DNA of 64,000 bases from Thiomonas sp. FB-6 (GTDB lineage Bacteria > Pseudomonadota > Gammaproteobacteria > Burkholderiales > Burkholderiaceae_C). Below, in pieces: positions 32,489 through 41,026 of the stretch (positions are counted from its first letter, which is position 1; each line of letters opens with the position of its first letter). The DNA is taken from contig NZ_KB898481.1 of NCBI RefSeq assembly GCF_000377645.1, positions 38,907 through 102,906 on the forward strand. The letters run 5' to 3'. Below the pieces are notes generated by a model. The model did not search any database and was not told the DNA's origin. It was given only the letters and a program-made list of their open reading frames with translations. The position numbers were made by a program, and so were the translations under genes.

Positions 32489-33320
32489 CGCCCAGCACCC
32501 AGCCGACCAGGCGCTGCGGGCCCAGGAACAGGGCCAGCAGCCCGGCGGCGGCCAGGAAGGGGCCGAAGGGCATCGGGCGGCCGCGCTGCAGGGCGCCGGT
32601 GGCCTGCAGGGCCAGGCCGATCACCGCGCCGCAGATGGCCGACAGCAGGATGATGGGAAGCAGGGCCATGGCGCCGAACCAGGCGCCGAGCATGGCGAAC
32701 AACTTGAAGTCCCCGAAGCCCATGCCTTCCTTGCCGGTGAGCAGCCGGAAGCCCTGGTACACGCACCAAAGGCTGGCATAGCCGATGGCCGCGCCCGTCA
32801 CCGCCTGCGGCAGGAAGCCCGGGTCCAGCCAGGCGTGCAACAGCAGGCCCAGCCACAGCAGCGGCAGCGTGATGCCGTCGGGCAGCAGCGTGGTGTCGAA
32901 GTCGATCAGCGCCAGCGCCAGCAGCCCCCAGGCCAGCACCACGCCGCCGGCGGTCCAGGCCGACACGCCGTGAAGCGCCACCAGCGCCGCGGCCAGCACG
33001 GCGCCTGCGATCTCCACCAGCGGGTAGCGCGGCGAGATGCGCGTGCCGCAGGCCGAGCAGCGCCCGCGCAGCAGCAGCCAGCTGAGCACGGGGATGTTCT
33101 CCCACCAGGCGATGGCGTGGCCGCAGGCGCCGCAGCGCGAGCCCGGGCGCACCAGATCGAAGGCCTCGGCTTCCTCGGGCGGCAGCTCCAGCGTGGCACG
33201 TGCCTCGTCGCGCCAGCCGCGCTCGAGCATCACCGGCAGGCGCAGGATCAGGACGTTCAGGAAGGAGCCGACCAGCAGCCCGAGCAACGCGGCGACGAAG
33301 ACCGCGAAGCCCACGCTCAC
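32481..33320 (-). CDS. pilD: Prepilin peptidase / N-methyltransferase
   Basis: PilD cleaves the leader of type IV prepilins and type II secretion pseudopilins and methylates the new N-terminus. The 279-residue inner-membrane protein has FLNVLILRLP, paired zinc cysteines CGACG and CSACG (cytoplasmic domain), the first catalytic aspartate in LIDFDTTLLPDGIT and the second in GFGDFKLFAMLG, and about eight membrane spans. It overlaps pilC by 4 bases and coaE by 8. Confidence 0.95.
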   Translation of the reverse strand: MSVGFAVFVAALLGLLVGSFLNVLILRLPVMLERGWRDEARATLELPPEEAEAFDLVRPGSRCGACGHAIAWWENIPVLSWLLLRGRCSACGTRISPRYPLVEIAGAVLAAALVALHGVSAWTAGGVVLAWGLLALALIDFDTTLLPDGITLPLLWLGLLLHAWLDPGFLPQAVTGAAIGYASLWCVYQGFRLLTGKEGMGFGDFKLFAMLGAWFGAMALLPIILLSAICGAVIGLALQATGALQRGRPMPFGPFLAAAGLLALFLGPQRLVGWVLGGV

Positions 33321-34540
33321 CCCACCACCTTGCCGAGGTTGAAGATCGGCAGGTACATGGCGATCACCAGGCCGCCGATGAGGACGCCCAGCACGACGAT
33401 GATGATCGGCTCGAGCAGGCTGGACAGCGCCTTGACCAGTTCGTCCACCTCGGACTCGTAGATGTCGGCGACCTTGCCGAGCATCGAGTCCAGCGAGCCG
33501 GATTCCTCGCCGATCGAGGCCATCTGCAGCACCAGCGGCGGAAACACGCGGGAGTTCTGCATCGACAAGGTCAGGCTGGTGCCGGTGGAGACTTCCTGCT
33601 GGATCTTCTCGGTGGCCCGCTGGAACACGATGTTGCCGGAGGCGCCCGCCACCGAGTCCAGGGCTTCCACCAGCGGCACGCCGGCGCCGAACATGGTCGA
33701 CAGCGTGCGCGTCCAGCGAGCCAGCGCCCCCTTGAGCACCAGTTGCCCGAACACCGGCAGGCGCAGCAGGCCGCGGTCCACCAGTTCCTGCACGCGTTCC
33801 GAGCGTTTCCAGCTCTGGAAGCCGAAATAGCCCCCCAGCACCAGGACGCCGGCCATCACGTACCAGTAGTGCACGAAGAAGTTCGACATCGCGATGACGA
33901 TCAGCGTCGGCCCCGGGAGCTGGGCGCCGAACTGGGCGAACACGTCCTGGAAGGTGGGCACCACGAACAGCATGATGATGGTGACCACGATCATCGCCAC
34001 GATCATCACTGCGATCGGGTAGGTCAGCGCCGACTTGATCTTCGACTTGATCGCCTGGGTCTTCTCCTGGTAAGTCGCCAGGCGGTCGAGGATCAGCTCC
34101 AGCATGCCCGCCTCCTCGCCGGCCTCGACGAGGTTGCAGTACAGGTGGTCGAAGTACTTGGGGTACTTGCGGAAGGCCGCCGACAGGCTGGTGCCGGTCT
34201 CCACGTCGTTTCGGATGTCGGTGACCAGGCGCGCCATCGAGGGGTTGGGATGGCTGCGCGCGACGATGTCGAAGGACTGCAGCAGCGGCACGCCGGCGCG
34301 CAGCATGGTGGCCATCTGGCGCGTGAAGGTGGTCAGGTCCTTGGACTTGATCGAACGCCCGCCGCCGACCTTGCGCTTCTTGAGCTTGGTCACCAGGATG
34401 CCCTGGCGGCGCAGCGAGGCGTTGACGATGTTCTCGCTGCCGGCACGCATCTCGCCGCGCTGGATGCGCCCCTGGCGGTCCTTGCCCTCCCAGACGTAGA
34501 GGAATTCCTTGGCGCTACGCACCGCAGCTGTCGTGCTCAT
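33317..34540 (-). CDS. pilC: Type IV pilus inner-membrane platform protein
   Basis: PilC is the polytopic platform that couples the PilB and PilT motors to pilin insertion. The 407-residue protein has a T2SF-type duplicated domain (about residues 70-195 and 275-395) with repeated FTRQMATMLRAGVPL and WTRTLSTMFGAGVPL signatures and membrane spans near 172-195, 222-245 and 380-400. It follows pilB by 33 bases and overlaps pilD by 4. Confidence 0.95.
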   Translation of the reverse strand: MSTTAAVRSAKEFLYVWEGKDRQGRIQRGEMRAGSENIVNASLRRQGILVTKLKKRKVGGGRSIKSKDLTTFTRQMATMLRAGVPLLQSFDIVARSHPNPSMARLVTDIRNDVETGTSLSAAFRKYPKYFDHLYCNLVEAGEEAGMLELILDRLATYQEKTQAIKSKIKSALTYPIAVMIVAMIVVTIIMLFVVPTFQDVFAQFGAQLPGPTLIVIAMSNFFVHYWYVMAGVLVLGGYFGFQSWKRSERVQELVDRGLLRLPVFGQLVLKGALARWTRTLSTMFGAGVPLVEALDSVAGASGNIVFQRATEKIQQEVSTGTSLTLSMQNSRVFPPLVLQMASIGEESGSLDSMLGKVADIYESEVDELVKALSSLLEPIIIVVLGVLIGGLVIAMYLPIFNLGKVVG

Positions 34541-34573
34541 CGTTCCCCCCAGCGGCGCGTCGCCCGCGTCCCG

Positions 34574-36316
34574 TTATTCATTGGTCACCGCGAGCACCTC
34601 CTCCAGGGAGGTCAGGCCCAGGCGCACCTTCACCAGCCCGGATTCGCGCAGCGTGCGCACCCCCTCGACCCTGGACTGCGCGGCGATGTCCAGCGCGGTT
34701 CCATGGTTCAGGATGATGCGCTGGATCTCCTCGCTGATCGGCATGGCCTGGTAGATGCCCAGGCGCCCCTTGTAGCCGCTGCCGCCGCAGGCGCTGCACT
34801 TGCCCGGCTTGTAGGGCTTCCAGCTGCCGTCCAGTTCGGACTCGGCGAAGCCGGCCTCGATCAGCGCCGCGGCCGGCACGTCCGCCGGCGTGCGGCACTG
34901 CTGGCACAGCTTGCGTGCCAGGCGCTGCGCGGTGATCAGGATCACGCTGGAGGCGATGTTGAAGGCCGGCACGCCCATGTTCATCAGGCGGGTCAGCGTG
35001 GTCGGCGCGTCGTTGGTGTGCAGCGTGGAGAACACCATGTGGCCGGTCTGCGCGGCCTTGATCGCGATGTCGGCCGTTTCCAGGTCGCGGATCTCGCCCA
35101 CCATGATGATGTCCGGATCCTGGCGCAGGAAGGCGCGCAGCGCGGTGGCGAAGTTCAACCCCGCCTTCTCGTTCACGTTGACCTGGTTGATGCCCGGCAG
35201 GTTGATTTCCGCCGGGTCCTCGGCGGTGGAGATGTTCACGCCGGGCTGGTTCAGCAGGTTCAGGTACGAATACAGCGAGACGGTCTTGCCGCTGCCGGTG
35301 GGGCCGGTGACCAGCACCATGCCGTAGGGACGGCGGATGGCGTGCATCACCCGCTCCTTCTCGTCCGGCTCGTAGCCCAGGCTTTCGATGCCCATCTTGG
35401 CCATCGAGGAGTCCAGGATACGGATCACGATCTTCTCGCCGTGCAGGGTCGGCAGCGTGCTGACCCGGAAGTCGATCGCGCGGTCCGGGCCGAAGCGCAG
35501 CTTCATGCGCCCGTCCTGGGGCACGCGGCGCTCGGCGATGTCCAGGCGCGAGATCACCTTGATGCGCGAGGCCAGCTTCTCCTTGATGGCCACCGGGGGC
35601 TGCGCGATCTCGCGCAGCTCGCCGTCGACGCGGAAGCGGATCCGGTAGAAGCTCTCGAAGGGCTCGAAATGCAGGTCGGACGCGCGCATGTTCACCGCGT
35701 CCACCAGCATCTTCTGCAGGAAGCGCACGACCGGAGCGTCGTCGACGTCGGCCGCGTTGTCCTTCTCGGCCGCCGACTCCGTGCCGTCGTCCAGGTCGGC
35801 CAGGTCGAAGTCGTCGCCGGCCAGCGCGGCGATCTGCGAACTGGCGCTCTGGGTGTTCTGGTCGATCCAGCGCTGCAGCTTGTCGAACTCCACGACCACC
35901 AGGTCCACGGCCGACTGCGACTGGAACTTGATCTTGTCCTCGGCCTCGTGGTCGGCCGGGTCGGCGGTCGCCACCACCAGCTTGTTGCCGCGCTTGATCA
36001 GCGGCATGACCTTGTAGGCCTTGATGATCTGGGTGTCGATCAGCCCGCTGGGCACGCGCGCCGGGTCGAAGGCGTCGAGGTCGAGCAGCGGCAGCGCGAA
36101 GGTGCGGCTGATCCAGTGCGCCAGTTCCGAGGCCCCCATGCCGCCGCTGCCGATCAGCTCGGCGATGAAGCTGCTGCGGCTCTCCACCGCGCGCTTCTGG
36201 ATCTGCTCGGCCCCGGCGCGCGCCAGATGCCCGGATTGCACCAGGGCGTTGGCCAGCCCCGATAGTTGCAAGGGGGACCGGCTGTTGGGAGGCGAGGCTT
36301 GAAGTACGGTGGACAT
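34574..36316 (-). CDS. pilB: Type IV pilus extension ATPase
   Basis: PilB is the hexameric motor for pilus extension. The 580-residue protein has an N-terminal GSPII_E domain (about 50-150), Walker A GPTGSGKTVSLYSYL, Asp box and His box segments (ILDSSMAKMGIESLG), Walker B IMVGEIRDLETADIA, and the tetracysteine zinc site CQQCRTP...CSACGGSGYKGR. It is first in a leftward pilBCD-coaE-zapD-yacG run. No clear promoter could be assigned in the 148 bases before it. Confidence 0.96.
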   Translation of the reverse strand: MSTVLQASPPNSRSPLQLSGLANALVQSGHLARAGAEQIQKRAVESRSSFIAELIGSGGMGASELAHWISRTFALPLLDLDAFDPARVPSGLIDTQIIKAYKVMPLIKRGNKLVVATADPADHEAEDKIKFQSQSAVDLVVVEFDKLQRWIDQNTQSASSQIAALAGDDFDLADLDDGTESAAEKDNAADVDDAPVVRFLQKMLVDAVNMRASDLHFEPFESFYRIRFRVDGELREIAQPPVAIKEKLASRIKVISRLDIAERRVPQDGRMKLRFGPDRAIDFRVSTLPTLHGEKIVIRILDSSMAKMGIESLGYEPDEKERVMHAIRRPYGMVLVTGPTGSGKTVSLYSYLNLLNQPGVNISTAEDPAEINLPGINQVNVNEKAGLNFATALRAFLRQDPDIIMVGEIRDLETADIAIKAAQTGHMVFSTLHTNDAPTTLTRLMNMGVPAFNIASSVILITAQRLARKLCQQCRTPADVPAAALIEAGFAESELDGSWKPYKPGKCSACGGSGYKGRLGIYQAMPISEEIQRIILNHGTALDIAAQSRVEGVRTLRESGLVKVRLGLTSLEEVLAVTNE

Positions 36317-36464
36317 GGCGCGGGAGGGGCGACCCTCACATGATGCTGGCTGGCGCCCGGCTTGTAAATCCGGCCACTCCGCCAGCGGATCGAATCCTCA
36401 AATTATGTCGCAGGATCGCAAGAATGCCCCATTTTGCCGCGTGATGGCCCGATTCGTGCGGGAT

Positions 36465-36998
36465 TCAGGGCTGGCGCATTTCCAGGTCGTCCTGCAAGGA
36501 TTCGGCTCCGGCGCGTGCGCAGCCCTCGTCGGTGACGCCGCTGGGGGCCCCGCTGACGCCGATAGCCCCGTACAGGGTGCCCGCCGCGCTGATGGGCACC
36601 GCGCCGGCCTCGAACAACAGGCCCGGCACATGGGCCAGGCCGCCCGCGCCGCGCGCCTGCAGGCTGGAGGTGGCACTGTTGAAGGAGGCCGCGGTGTAGG
36701 CCTTGCGCCGGCTCACGCGCAGGGTCAGCTCGGGCGCCAGCACGTCGCGCAGCATGACCTGCGGCAAGCCGTCGCGGTCGACCACGGTGACGCCCACCTG
36801 CAGGCCCTCGGCGCGGCACTTGGCCAGCGCCGCCTGCGCCGCCTTCAGCGCGGCATCCAGGCTCAGGCGCTGCACGCCCAGCGCCAGCGGTTGCTGGGCC
36901 GCGCCGGCCGCGCGGGCCGCCGGCAGCGCGCCCGGCGCGAGCAGCAGGGCAGCCGCCAGCGCGGGGCCGGCGATGCGCGGGTTCAGCGTTCGCTCCAT
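36465..36998 (-). CDS. Exported GlcG/HbpS-like protein (DUF336)
   Basis: A 177-residue protein with a signal peptide (basic MERTLNPR, then an Ala/Leu-rich core, cleavage near residue 30) and a heme-degrading/GlcG-like domain: DAALKAAQAALAKCRAEG, VVDRDGLPQVMLRD, SRRKAYTAASFN, GAVPISAAGTLYGAIGVSG and DEGCARAGAESL. Homologues bind heme or occur beside glycolate genes; the substrate is unknown here. Its ATG lies 16 bases inside the end of the upstream tautomerase gene, so the two are translationally coupled. Confidence 0.85.
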   Translation of the reverse strand: MERTLNPRIAGPALAAALLLAPGALPAARAAGAAQQPLALGVQRLSLDAALKAAQAALAKCRAEGLQVGVTVVDRDGLPQVMLRDVLAPELTLRVSRRKAYTAASFNSATSSLQARGAGGLAHVPGLLFEAGAVPISAAGTLYGAIGVSGAPSGVTDEGCARAGAESLQDDLEMRQP

Positions 36999-37168
36999 AG
37001 CTTGCCTCCGGTGGCCCAATGGCCGCGCGAGACCTCGTTGAGGATGATGTCCACCGCCTCGGGGGAACACTGCAGGGTGTCGACCACTGCCTGGGTGATC
37101 GCCTCGACCAACTGCTTTTTCAGCTCGGGGCTGCGTCCTTCGAACATGTCGACGCGGATGGAGGGCAT
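36983..37168 (-). CDS. 4-oxalocrotonate tautomerase family protein
   Basis: A 61-residue protein with the hallmark N-terminal proline (Pro2 after Met removal, the general base) and the family text EGRSPELKKQLVEAITQAVV and VDIILNEVSRGHWATGG. Family members move double bonds in keto-acids and form hexamers. No catechol-degradation genes are nearby, so its substrate is unknown. It overlaps the GlcG-like gene by 16 bases and has a short AT-rich leader after the upstream terminator. Confidence 0.9.
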   Translation of the reverse strand: MPSIRVDMFEGRSPELKKQLVEAITQAVVDTLQCSPEAVDIILNEVSRGHWATGGKLWSER

Positions 37169-37233
37169 CGTGGGGGCTCCTGCTCGGTTTCGTGGAGGTT
37201 GGCGTACGGGCCATTATCCACGCGGCGCCGGGC

Positions 37234-37259
37234 AAAAAAAACCGCCCCGGAGGGCGGTT
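37234..37259 (-). terminator. Rho-independent terminator of the cytochrome pair
   Basis: Read leftward, an 8-base-pair stem (AACCGCCC with GGGCGGTT, loop CGGA on the plus strand) is followed by a run of seven to eight T. It lies 39 bases after the downstream cytochrome gene and insulates it from the tautomerase-GlcG pair. Confidence 0.9.
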
Positions 37260-37297
37260 GCGCGCGCGCGGCGCGGACGCGGCGCTTCGCGGGCGCC

Positions 37298-37681
37298 TCA
37301 GGGGCGCGGGTCGCGCGCCTTGTCCGGCTCGTACAGCGGGCTCTTCAGGCTGGACACGTAGGCCGCGATGTCGTGCAGTTGCTGCGTGTCGAAGCGGGCC
37401 ACCATGCCGGCCATGATCGGGTTGTCCCGGCCGTACAGCGGGGTCTGGTGCTTCGCCTGGTACTGCTGCATCGCGTGGAACAGGTAGGACTCGGGCTGGC
37501 CGGCGATGATCGGGTAGGTCGGCGACACCGGCTTGTCCAGGCCCGCGCCGTGGCAGGCGATGCAGCCGCCCTGGTTCACCAGGTCCTCGCCCTTCTTCAG
37601 GTCGGCGGCGTGCGCGGTGCCCAGCGCGGCCAGCGCGGCGGCCACGCCCAGCAGGGACAGTCGAGCGAACATGTGGTTCAT
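37298..37681 (-). CDS. Periplasmic monoheme cytochrome c
   Basis: A 127-residue protein with a Sec signal (cleavage after AHA, about residue 25), the heme site CIACH at residues 40-44 and a likely Met axial ligand in NPIMAGMVARF. The C-terminal LHDIAAYVSSLKSPLY is typical of cytochrome c4/c553 domains. It follows a second cytochrome gene by 10 bases; together they resemble the two halves of a diheme c4. Likely electron carrier to a terminal oxidase; partner not visible. Confidence 0.92.
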   Translation of the reverse strand: MNHMFARLSLLGVAAALAALGTAHAADLKKGEDLVNQGGCIACHGAGLDKPVSPTYPIIAGQPESYLFHAMQQYQAKHQTPLYGRDNPIMAGMVARFDTQQLHDIAAYVSSLKSPLYEPDKARDPRP

Positions 37682-37691
37682 CGGGGTTTCC

Positions 37692-38024
37692 TCAATGGGT
37701 GCCGCCAGCCTTGGGCTGGGAGTAGTAGGCCGCGATGTCGGCGATTTCCTGGTCGGTCAGCGAACTGGCGATGGCGCGCATGGTCTGGTTGCGACGCTGC
37801 CCGCTGCGGTATTCCTGCAGGGCCTGCGCGATGTAGCCGGCGCTCTGGCCGTTGAGCATCGGCACCTCGTAGACCTCGGGGAAGGCGACACGGTAGCCGG
37901 TGGAGTTGTGGCAACCCTCACACATGAACACGTCCTGCTTGCCGGTGGTCGCGTTGCCCTGGATGGTCTGGGCTTGGGCACCGGCAGCAAGCAGGAGCGT
38001 GACGGCAAAGATCAGCTGTTTCAT
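37692..38024 (-). CDS. Periplasmic monoheme cytochrome c, upstream of a second one
   Basis: A 110-residue protein with a clear signal peptide (cleavage after AQA, about residue 18), the heme site CEGCH at residues 35-39, a Met ligand in NQTMRAIASSL and the C-terminal EIADIAAYYSQPK of the c4/c553 group. The ATG at 38024 was chosen over upstream in-frame starts because it gives the signal peptide directly. It is first of the two-cytochrome operon and divergent from uppP. Confidence 0.92.
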   Translation of the reverse strand: MKQLIFAVTLLLAAGAQAQTIQGNATTGKQDVFMCEGCHNSTGYRVAFPEVYEVPMLNGQSAGYIAQALQEYRSGQRRNQTMRAIASSLTDQEIADIAAYYSQPKAGGTH

Positions 38025-38266
38025 CGCGGGCTTGACTCGGTTATGGTTGGACGAAGGGGCAGCCCTGCGGCGCGCCGCGGGGAACCGAATCCCTGGGATT
38101 ATAGGGAGCCGCCCCGCGGCCCGGCTGCCGGCCGCGCCCCATCGCATCGCATTTTGACGCCGCGCAGGCGGCCCGGCTTTCCGGCCGGCGCGCCAAAGCT
38201 GCAAGAATGCGCCTTGCGCGTGCCCCGGGCGGTTCCGGCGCGCGCGATCCCCCCGACGGAGTCCGC

Positions 38267-39097
38267 ATGAATTCCCATCTCTACCTGCTGGCCATGGCGG
38301 CGCTGCAGGGCGTGACCGAGCTGTTCCCCATTTCCAGCCTGGGCCACAGCATCCTGGTGCCGGCGCTGGCCCATTGGCCCATCGACCGCGAGGCCGACTG
38401 GTTCCTGCCCTTCGTGGTCGTGCTGCACCTGGGCACGGCGCTGGCGCTGCTGCTGTATTTCCACCGCGACTGGACCGCCCTCATCGGCGGCTGGCTGCGC
38501 GCGCGCGGCGGCACCGGCAACGAGCAGGCGCGCACCCTGTGGCTGCTGGTCGTGGGCACCATTCCGGCCGGCATCCTCGGCCTGCTGCTGGCGCACCGCA
38601 TCCGCGACCTGTTCGGGGGCTTCGCCTTCGCCGCGGTGGCGCTGATGCTCAACGGCGTGCTGCTCATCGCCGGCGACCGCCTGAAGAACCGCAACGCCAG
38701 CGGCAGCCTGGGCCGCCTGAGCTTCGGGCGCGCACTGTTCATCGGCGCGGCGCAGGCGCTGGCGCTGATTCCCGGCTTCTCGCGTTCCGGGGCGACCCTG
38801 GTGGCCGGTCTCGGCGCCGGCCTGGAATACGAGGCCGCCGCACGCATGTCCTTCCTGCTGGCCACGCCGATCATCGCCGCCGCCGGCGTGCTGGAGGTGC
38901 CCAAGCTGCTGCACGCGCAGATGCCCCCGGGCATGCTCGGCACGGTGCTGATCGCCGGCCTGCTGTCGGGCGCCTGTGCCTGGCTGTCCACCTGGTTCCT
39001 GATGCGCTGGTTCCGCGGCCACGAGATCCGCGCGCTGCGCCCCTTCGGCGTGTACTGCCTGGCCTTCGGCGCGCTGGCGCTGCTGCTGGGCCTCTGA
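38267..39097 (+). CDS. uppP: Undecaprenyl-diphosphatase
   Basis: UppP (BacA) removes one phosphate from undecaprenyl pyrophosphate so the carrier can be reused for peptidoglycan and LPS. The 276-residue inner-membrane protein has the first motif LQGVTELFPISSLGHSIL (about residues 12-29) and the second PGFSRSGATLVAGL, with about eight spans. The second Ser of the usual SSS/SST motif is replaced by Leu (ISSLGH), as in a subgroup of the family. ATG 38267 gives the family N-terminus. Confidence 0.93.
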   Translation: MNSHLYLLAMAALQGVTELFPISSLGHSILVPALAHWPIDREADWFLPFVVVLHLGTALALLLYFHRDWTALIGGWLRARGGTGNEQARTLWLLVVGTIPAGILGLLLAHRIRDLFGGFAFAAVALMLNGVLLIAGDRLKNRNASGSLGRLSFGRALFIGAAQALALIPGFSRSGATLVAGLGAGLEYEAAARMSFLLATPIIAAAGVLEVPKLLHAQMPPGMLGTVLIAGLLSGACAWLSTWFLMRWFRGHEIRALRPFGVYCLAFGALALLLGL

Positions 39098-39148
39098 TCG
39101 TCCCCGGCGCACGGCCCCGCCGGGGCGGCCCGGCGATGCCCGGAGGGC

Positions 39149-39922
39149 TCAGTCCTGGCGCAGCAGCGCGCGCAGCAGCGCGAGCTGGCGCCGGCTGACC
39201 GGCAGGCGCTCGGGCACCCCGCGCAGGCGCAACTGCCATTCGGCGCCTTCCGGACCCTCGGCGCCTTCGGCCGGATCGGGGCGAGCTCCGCCCGGCGCCG
39301 GCCCGGCGCGCTCCAGGCTGGCGATGGCCTGCACGGCCACCAGCACCGCGCGGTGCGCGCGCACGTAGCGCGCGCCGTAACGCTGTTCGAGTTCGCCCAG
39401 CGCCGGCTCGGCCAGGTAGCTGCGCGACGCGGTGCGCACCAGCGTGTATTTGTCCTGCGCGCGGAAGTACAGGATCTCCGCCAGGGGCACGCGCAGCAGC
39501 GCGCCCCGTTCGACGATGGACAAGGCGTCGTCCGGCGCGCCATCGGGCGCGCGTGCCGCGCGCCTCTGCGACACCCGCGCCAGCGCCTGGCGCAGGCGCT
39601 CCAGCGCCACCGGCTTGGTCAGGTAGTCGTAGGCGCCGTGCTCGAAGGCGCTCAGCGCGTGCTGGTCGTGCGCGGTGACGAACACCACCGCGGGTGCCGC
39701 CGCCCGCAGCTCGAGTTCGGCCGCCAGGCGCAGCCCGCTGTCGCCCGGCATCTGGATGTCCAGCAGCACCACGTCGTAGCCGCGGCTGGCCAGCAGCGCG
39801 CGCGCGCCGGCGGCGTCGGCCGCCTCGTCGATGCGCCCGGGCGCCGGTTGCTCCAGGCGGCCCAGCAGGCGGCGCAGGCGCGCGCGGGCGAGGGCTTCGT
39901 CGTCGACCAGCAGGATGTTCAT
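39149..39922 (-). CDS. LytTR-type response regulator, AlgR-like
   Basis: A 257-residue regulator: receiver domain (residues 1-120) with the phosphorylated Asp55 in LLDIQMPG and the Lys in YDYLTKPVA, a linker, and a C-terminal LytTR DNA-binding domain (about 140-257) with [15 protein letters not shown] and [12 protein letters not shown]. It lies 3 bases downstream of the histidine kinase gene. The kinase-regulator pair beside argH matches the algZ-algR locus of Pseudomonas, which controls twitching and alginate; the target here is unknown. Confidence 0.9.
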   Translation of the reverse strand: MNILLVDDEALARARLRRLLGRLEQPAPGRIDEAADAAGARALLASRGYDVVLLDIQMPGDSGLRLAAELELRAAAPAVVFVTAHDQHALSAFEHGAYDYLTKPVALERLRQALARVSQRRAARAPDGAPDDALSIVERGALLRVPLAEILYFRAQDKYTLVRTASRSYLAEPALGELEQRYGARYVRAHRAVLVAVQAIASLERAGPAPGGARPDPAEGAEGPEGAEWQLRLRGVPERLPVSRRQLALLRALLRQD

Positions 39923-39925
39923 GGT

Positions 39926-40963
39926 CTATGCCGGCCGCAGCGGCAGCCGCAGGCGCACGCGCCAGCGCTCGCTGCCGGGCTCGGCGCCGCGCAGCGGCCC
40001 ATGGCGGATCTCCGCCTCCAGGTCGTAGAGCAGGCGCAGGCGCTGGCCGATGTTGGCCAGCGCGACCCCGGTGCCGCTGTGGCGCGTGTCGGCGCCGCGC
40101 GGCGTGTAGTCGTTGCGCACGTCGATTTCCAGGTGCGCGCCCCGGCGGCGTATGCCCACGTCGATGCCGCAGGGGCGCGAACTCGACTCCACGCCGTGGC
40201 GTACCGCGTTTTCCAGCAGCGGCTGCAGGGTCAGCGTCGGCATGCGCAGGTCCAGGCAGGCCTCGTCCACTTCCCAGGCCAGGCGCATGCGCGGGCCGAA
40301 GCGAACGTCCTCGATGTCCAGGTAGCGCCGGGCCAGCTCGATTTCCTCACGCACGCTGCTGAGCTGGCCGCCGCGTCCGACGCTGGCGCGGAACAGGGCG
40401 GCAAGGTCGTCCAGCACCTGTTCGGCGCGTTCGGGCTGTTCGTGCACCAGGGCGGCGGCGGCATTGAGCGCGTTGTACAGGAAATGCGGGCGGATGCGGG
40501 CCTGCAGTTCGTCCAGGCGCGCGCGCACCTGCGCCGGGTCGAGCGCCTGCACGCGCAGGCGCTGATGCTGCAGCAGCAGCGCGGCGAGCAGCGCGCCCAG
40601 CGCGGCGCCGCGCCAGTCGGGCAGGGCGTCGGACTGGGCCCAGGCCAGCGCGGCCTCCACCAGCCACGGCGCGGCGGCCCCCCAGGCCACGGCCACGGCC
40701 GCCTGGCGCCGCGCGCCGCGCCACAGGCCGGCGCCCCCGCACAGCAGCAGCAGCCACAGCGCCACCGCCGGTTGCGCCACCGCCAGATCGTGCAACAGGG
40801 CCGTCTCCCAGGCGGCAGCGGTGGCCCCGGCGCCGAATCCCAGGGCCAGCGCGGCCAGGTTGGCCAGCGCGAGGGCGCGCAAGGCCGCGCCCGCGCTGCA
40901 CAGGTCCGCCGCGGCGCGCGCGTCGCCGCGGGAAGGGGTCAATACAATGCCAGCTTGGTCCAT
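39926..40963 (-). CDS. LytS/AlgZ-type membrane histidine kinase
   Basis: A 345-residue protein with an N-terminal membrane part (about residues 28-135, four to six short hydrophobic stretches), a linker, and a His_kinase domain with the phospho-acceptor His160 in [12 protein letters not shown], and an ATP-binding region with [12 protein letters not shown] and [13 protein letters not shown]. It lacks a PAS or HAMP domain. It is divergent from argH with only 63 bases between, and forms an operon with the LytTR regulator. Confidence 0.88.
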   Translation of the reverse strand: MDQAGIVLTPSRGDARAAADLCSAGAALRALALANLAALALGFGAGATAAAWETALLHDLAVAQPAVALWLLLLCGGAGLWRGARRQAAVAVAWGAAAPWLVEAALAWAQSDALPDWRGAALGALLAALLLQHQRLRVQALDPAQVRARLDELQARIRPHFLYNALNAAAALVHEQPERAEQVLDDLAALFRASVGRGGQLSSVREEIELARRYLDIEDVRFGPRMRLAWEVDEACLDLRMPTLTLQPLLENAVRHGVESSSRPCGIDVGIRRRGAHLEIDVRNDYTPRGADTRHSGTGVALANIGQRLRLLYDLEAEIRHGPLRGAEPGSERWRVRLRLPLRPA

Positions 40964-41026
40964 GCCCTGGCGGCGCAGCGTGTCGCGCCGGCCGTGCCCT
41001 TCCGATTGTCCGATTCCCGTGATCCC

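Noticed and set aside
33200..36265. 1021-residue plus-strand open frame opposite pilC and pilB
   Set aside because: Antisense of two well-supported genes; His/Gln/Arg-rich low-complexity product.
38267..39097. UppP considered defective because its first motif reads ISSLGH instead of SSS/SSTGH
   Set aside because: The catalytic Glu, the first Ser, the His and the full PGFSRSG motif are kept, and the protein is full length, so it is treated as an active variant.
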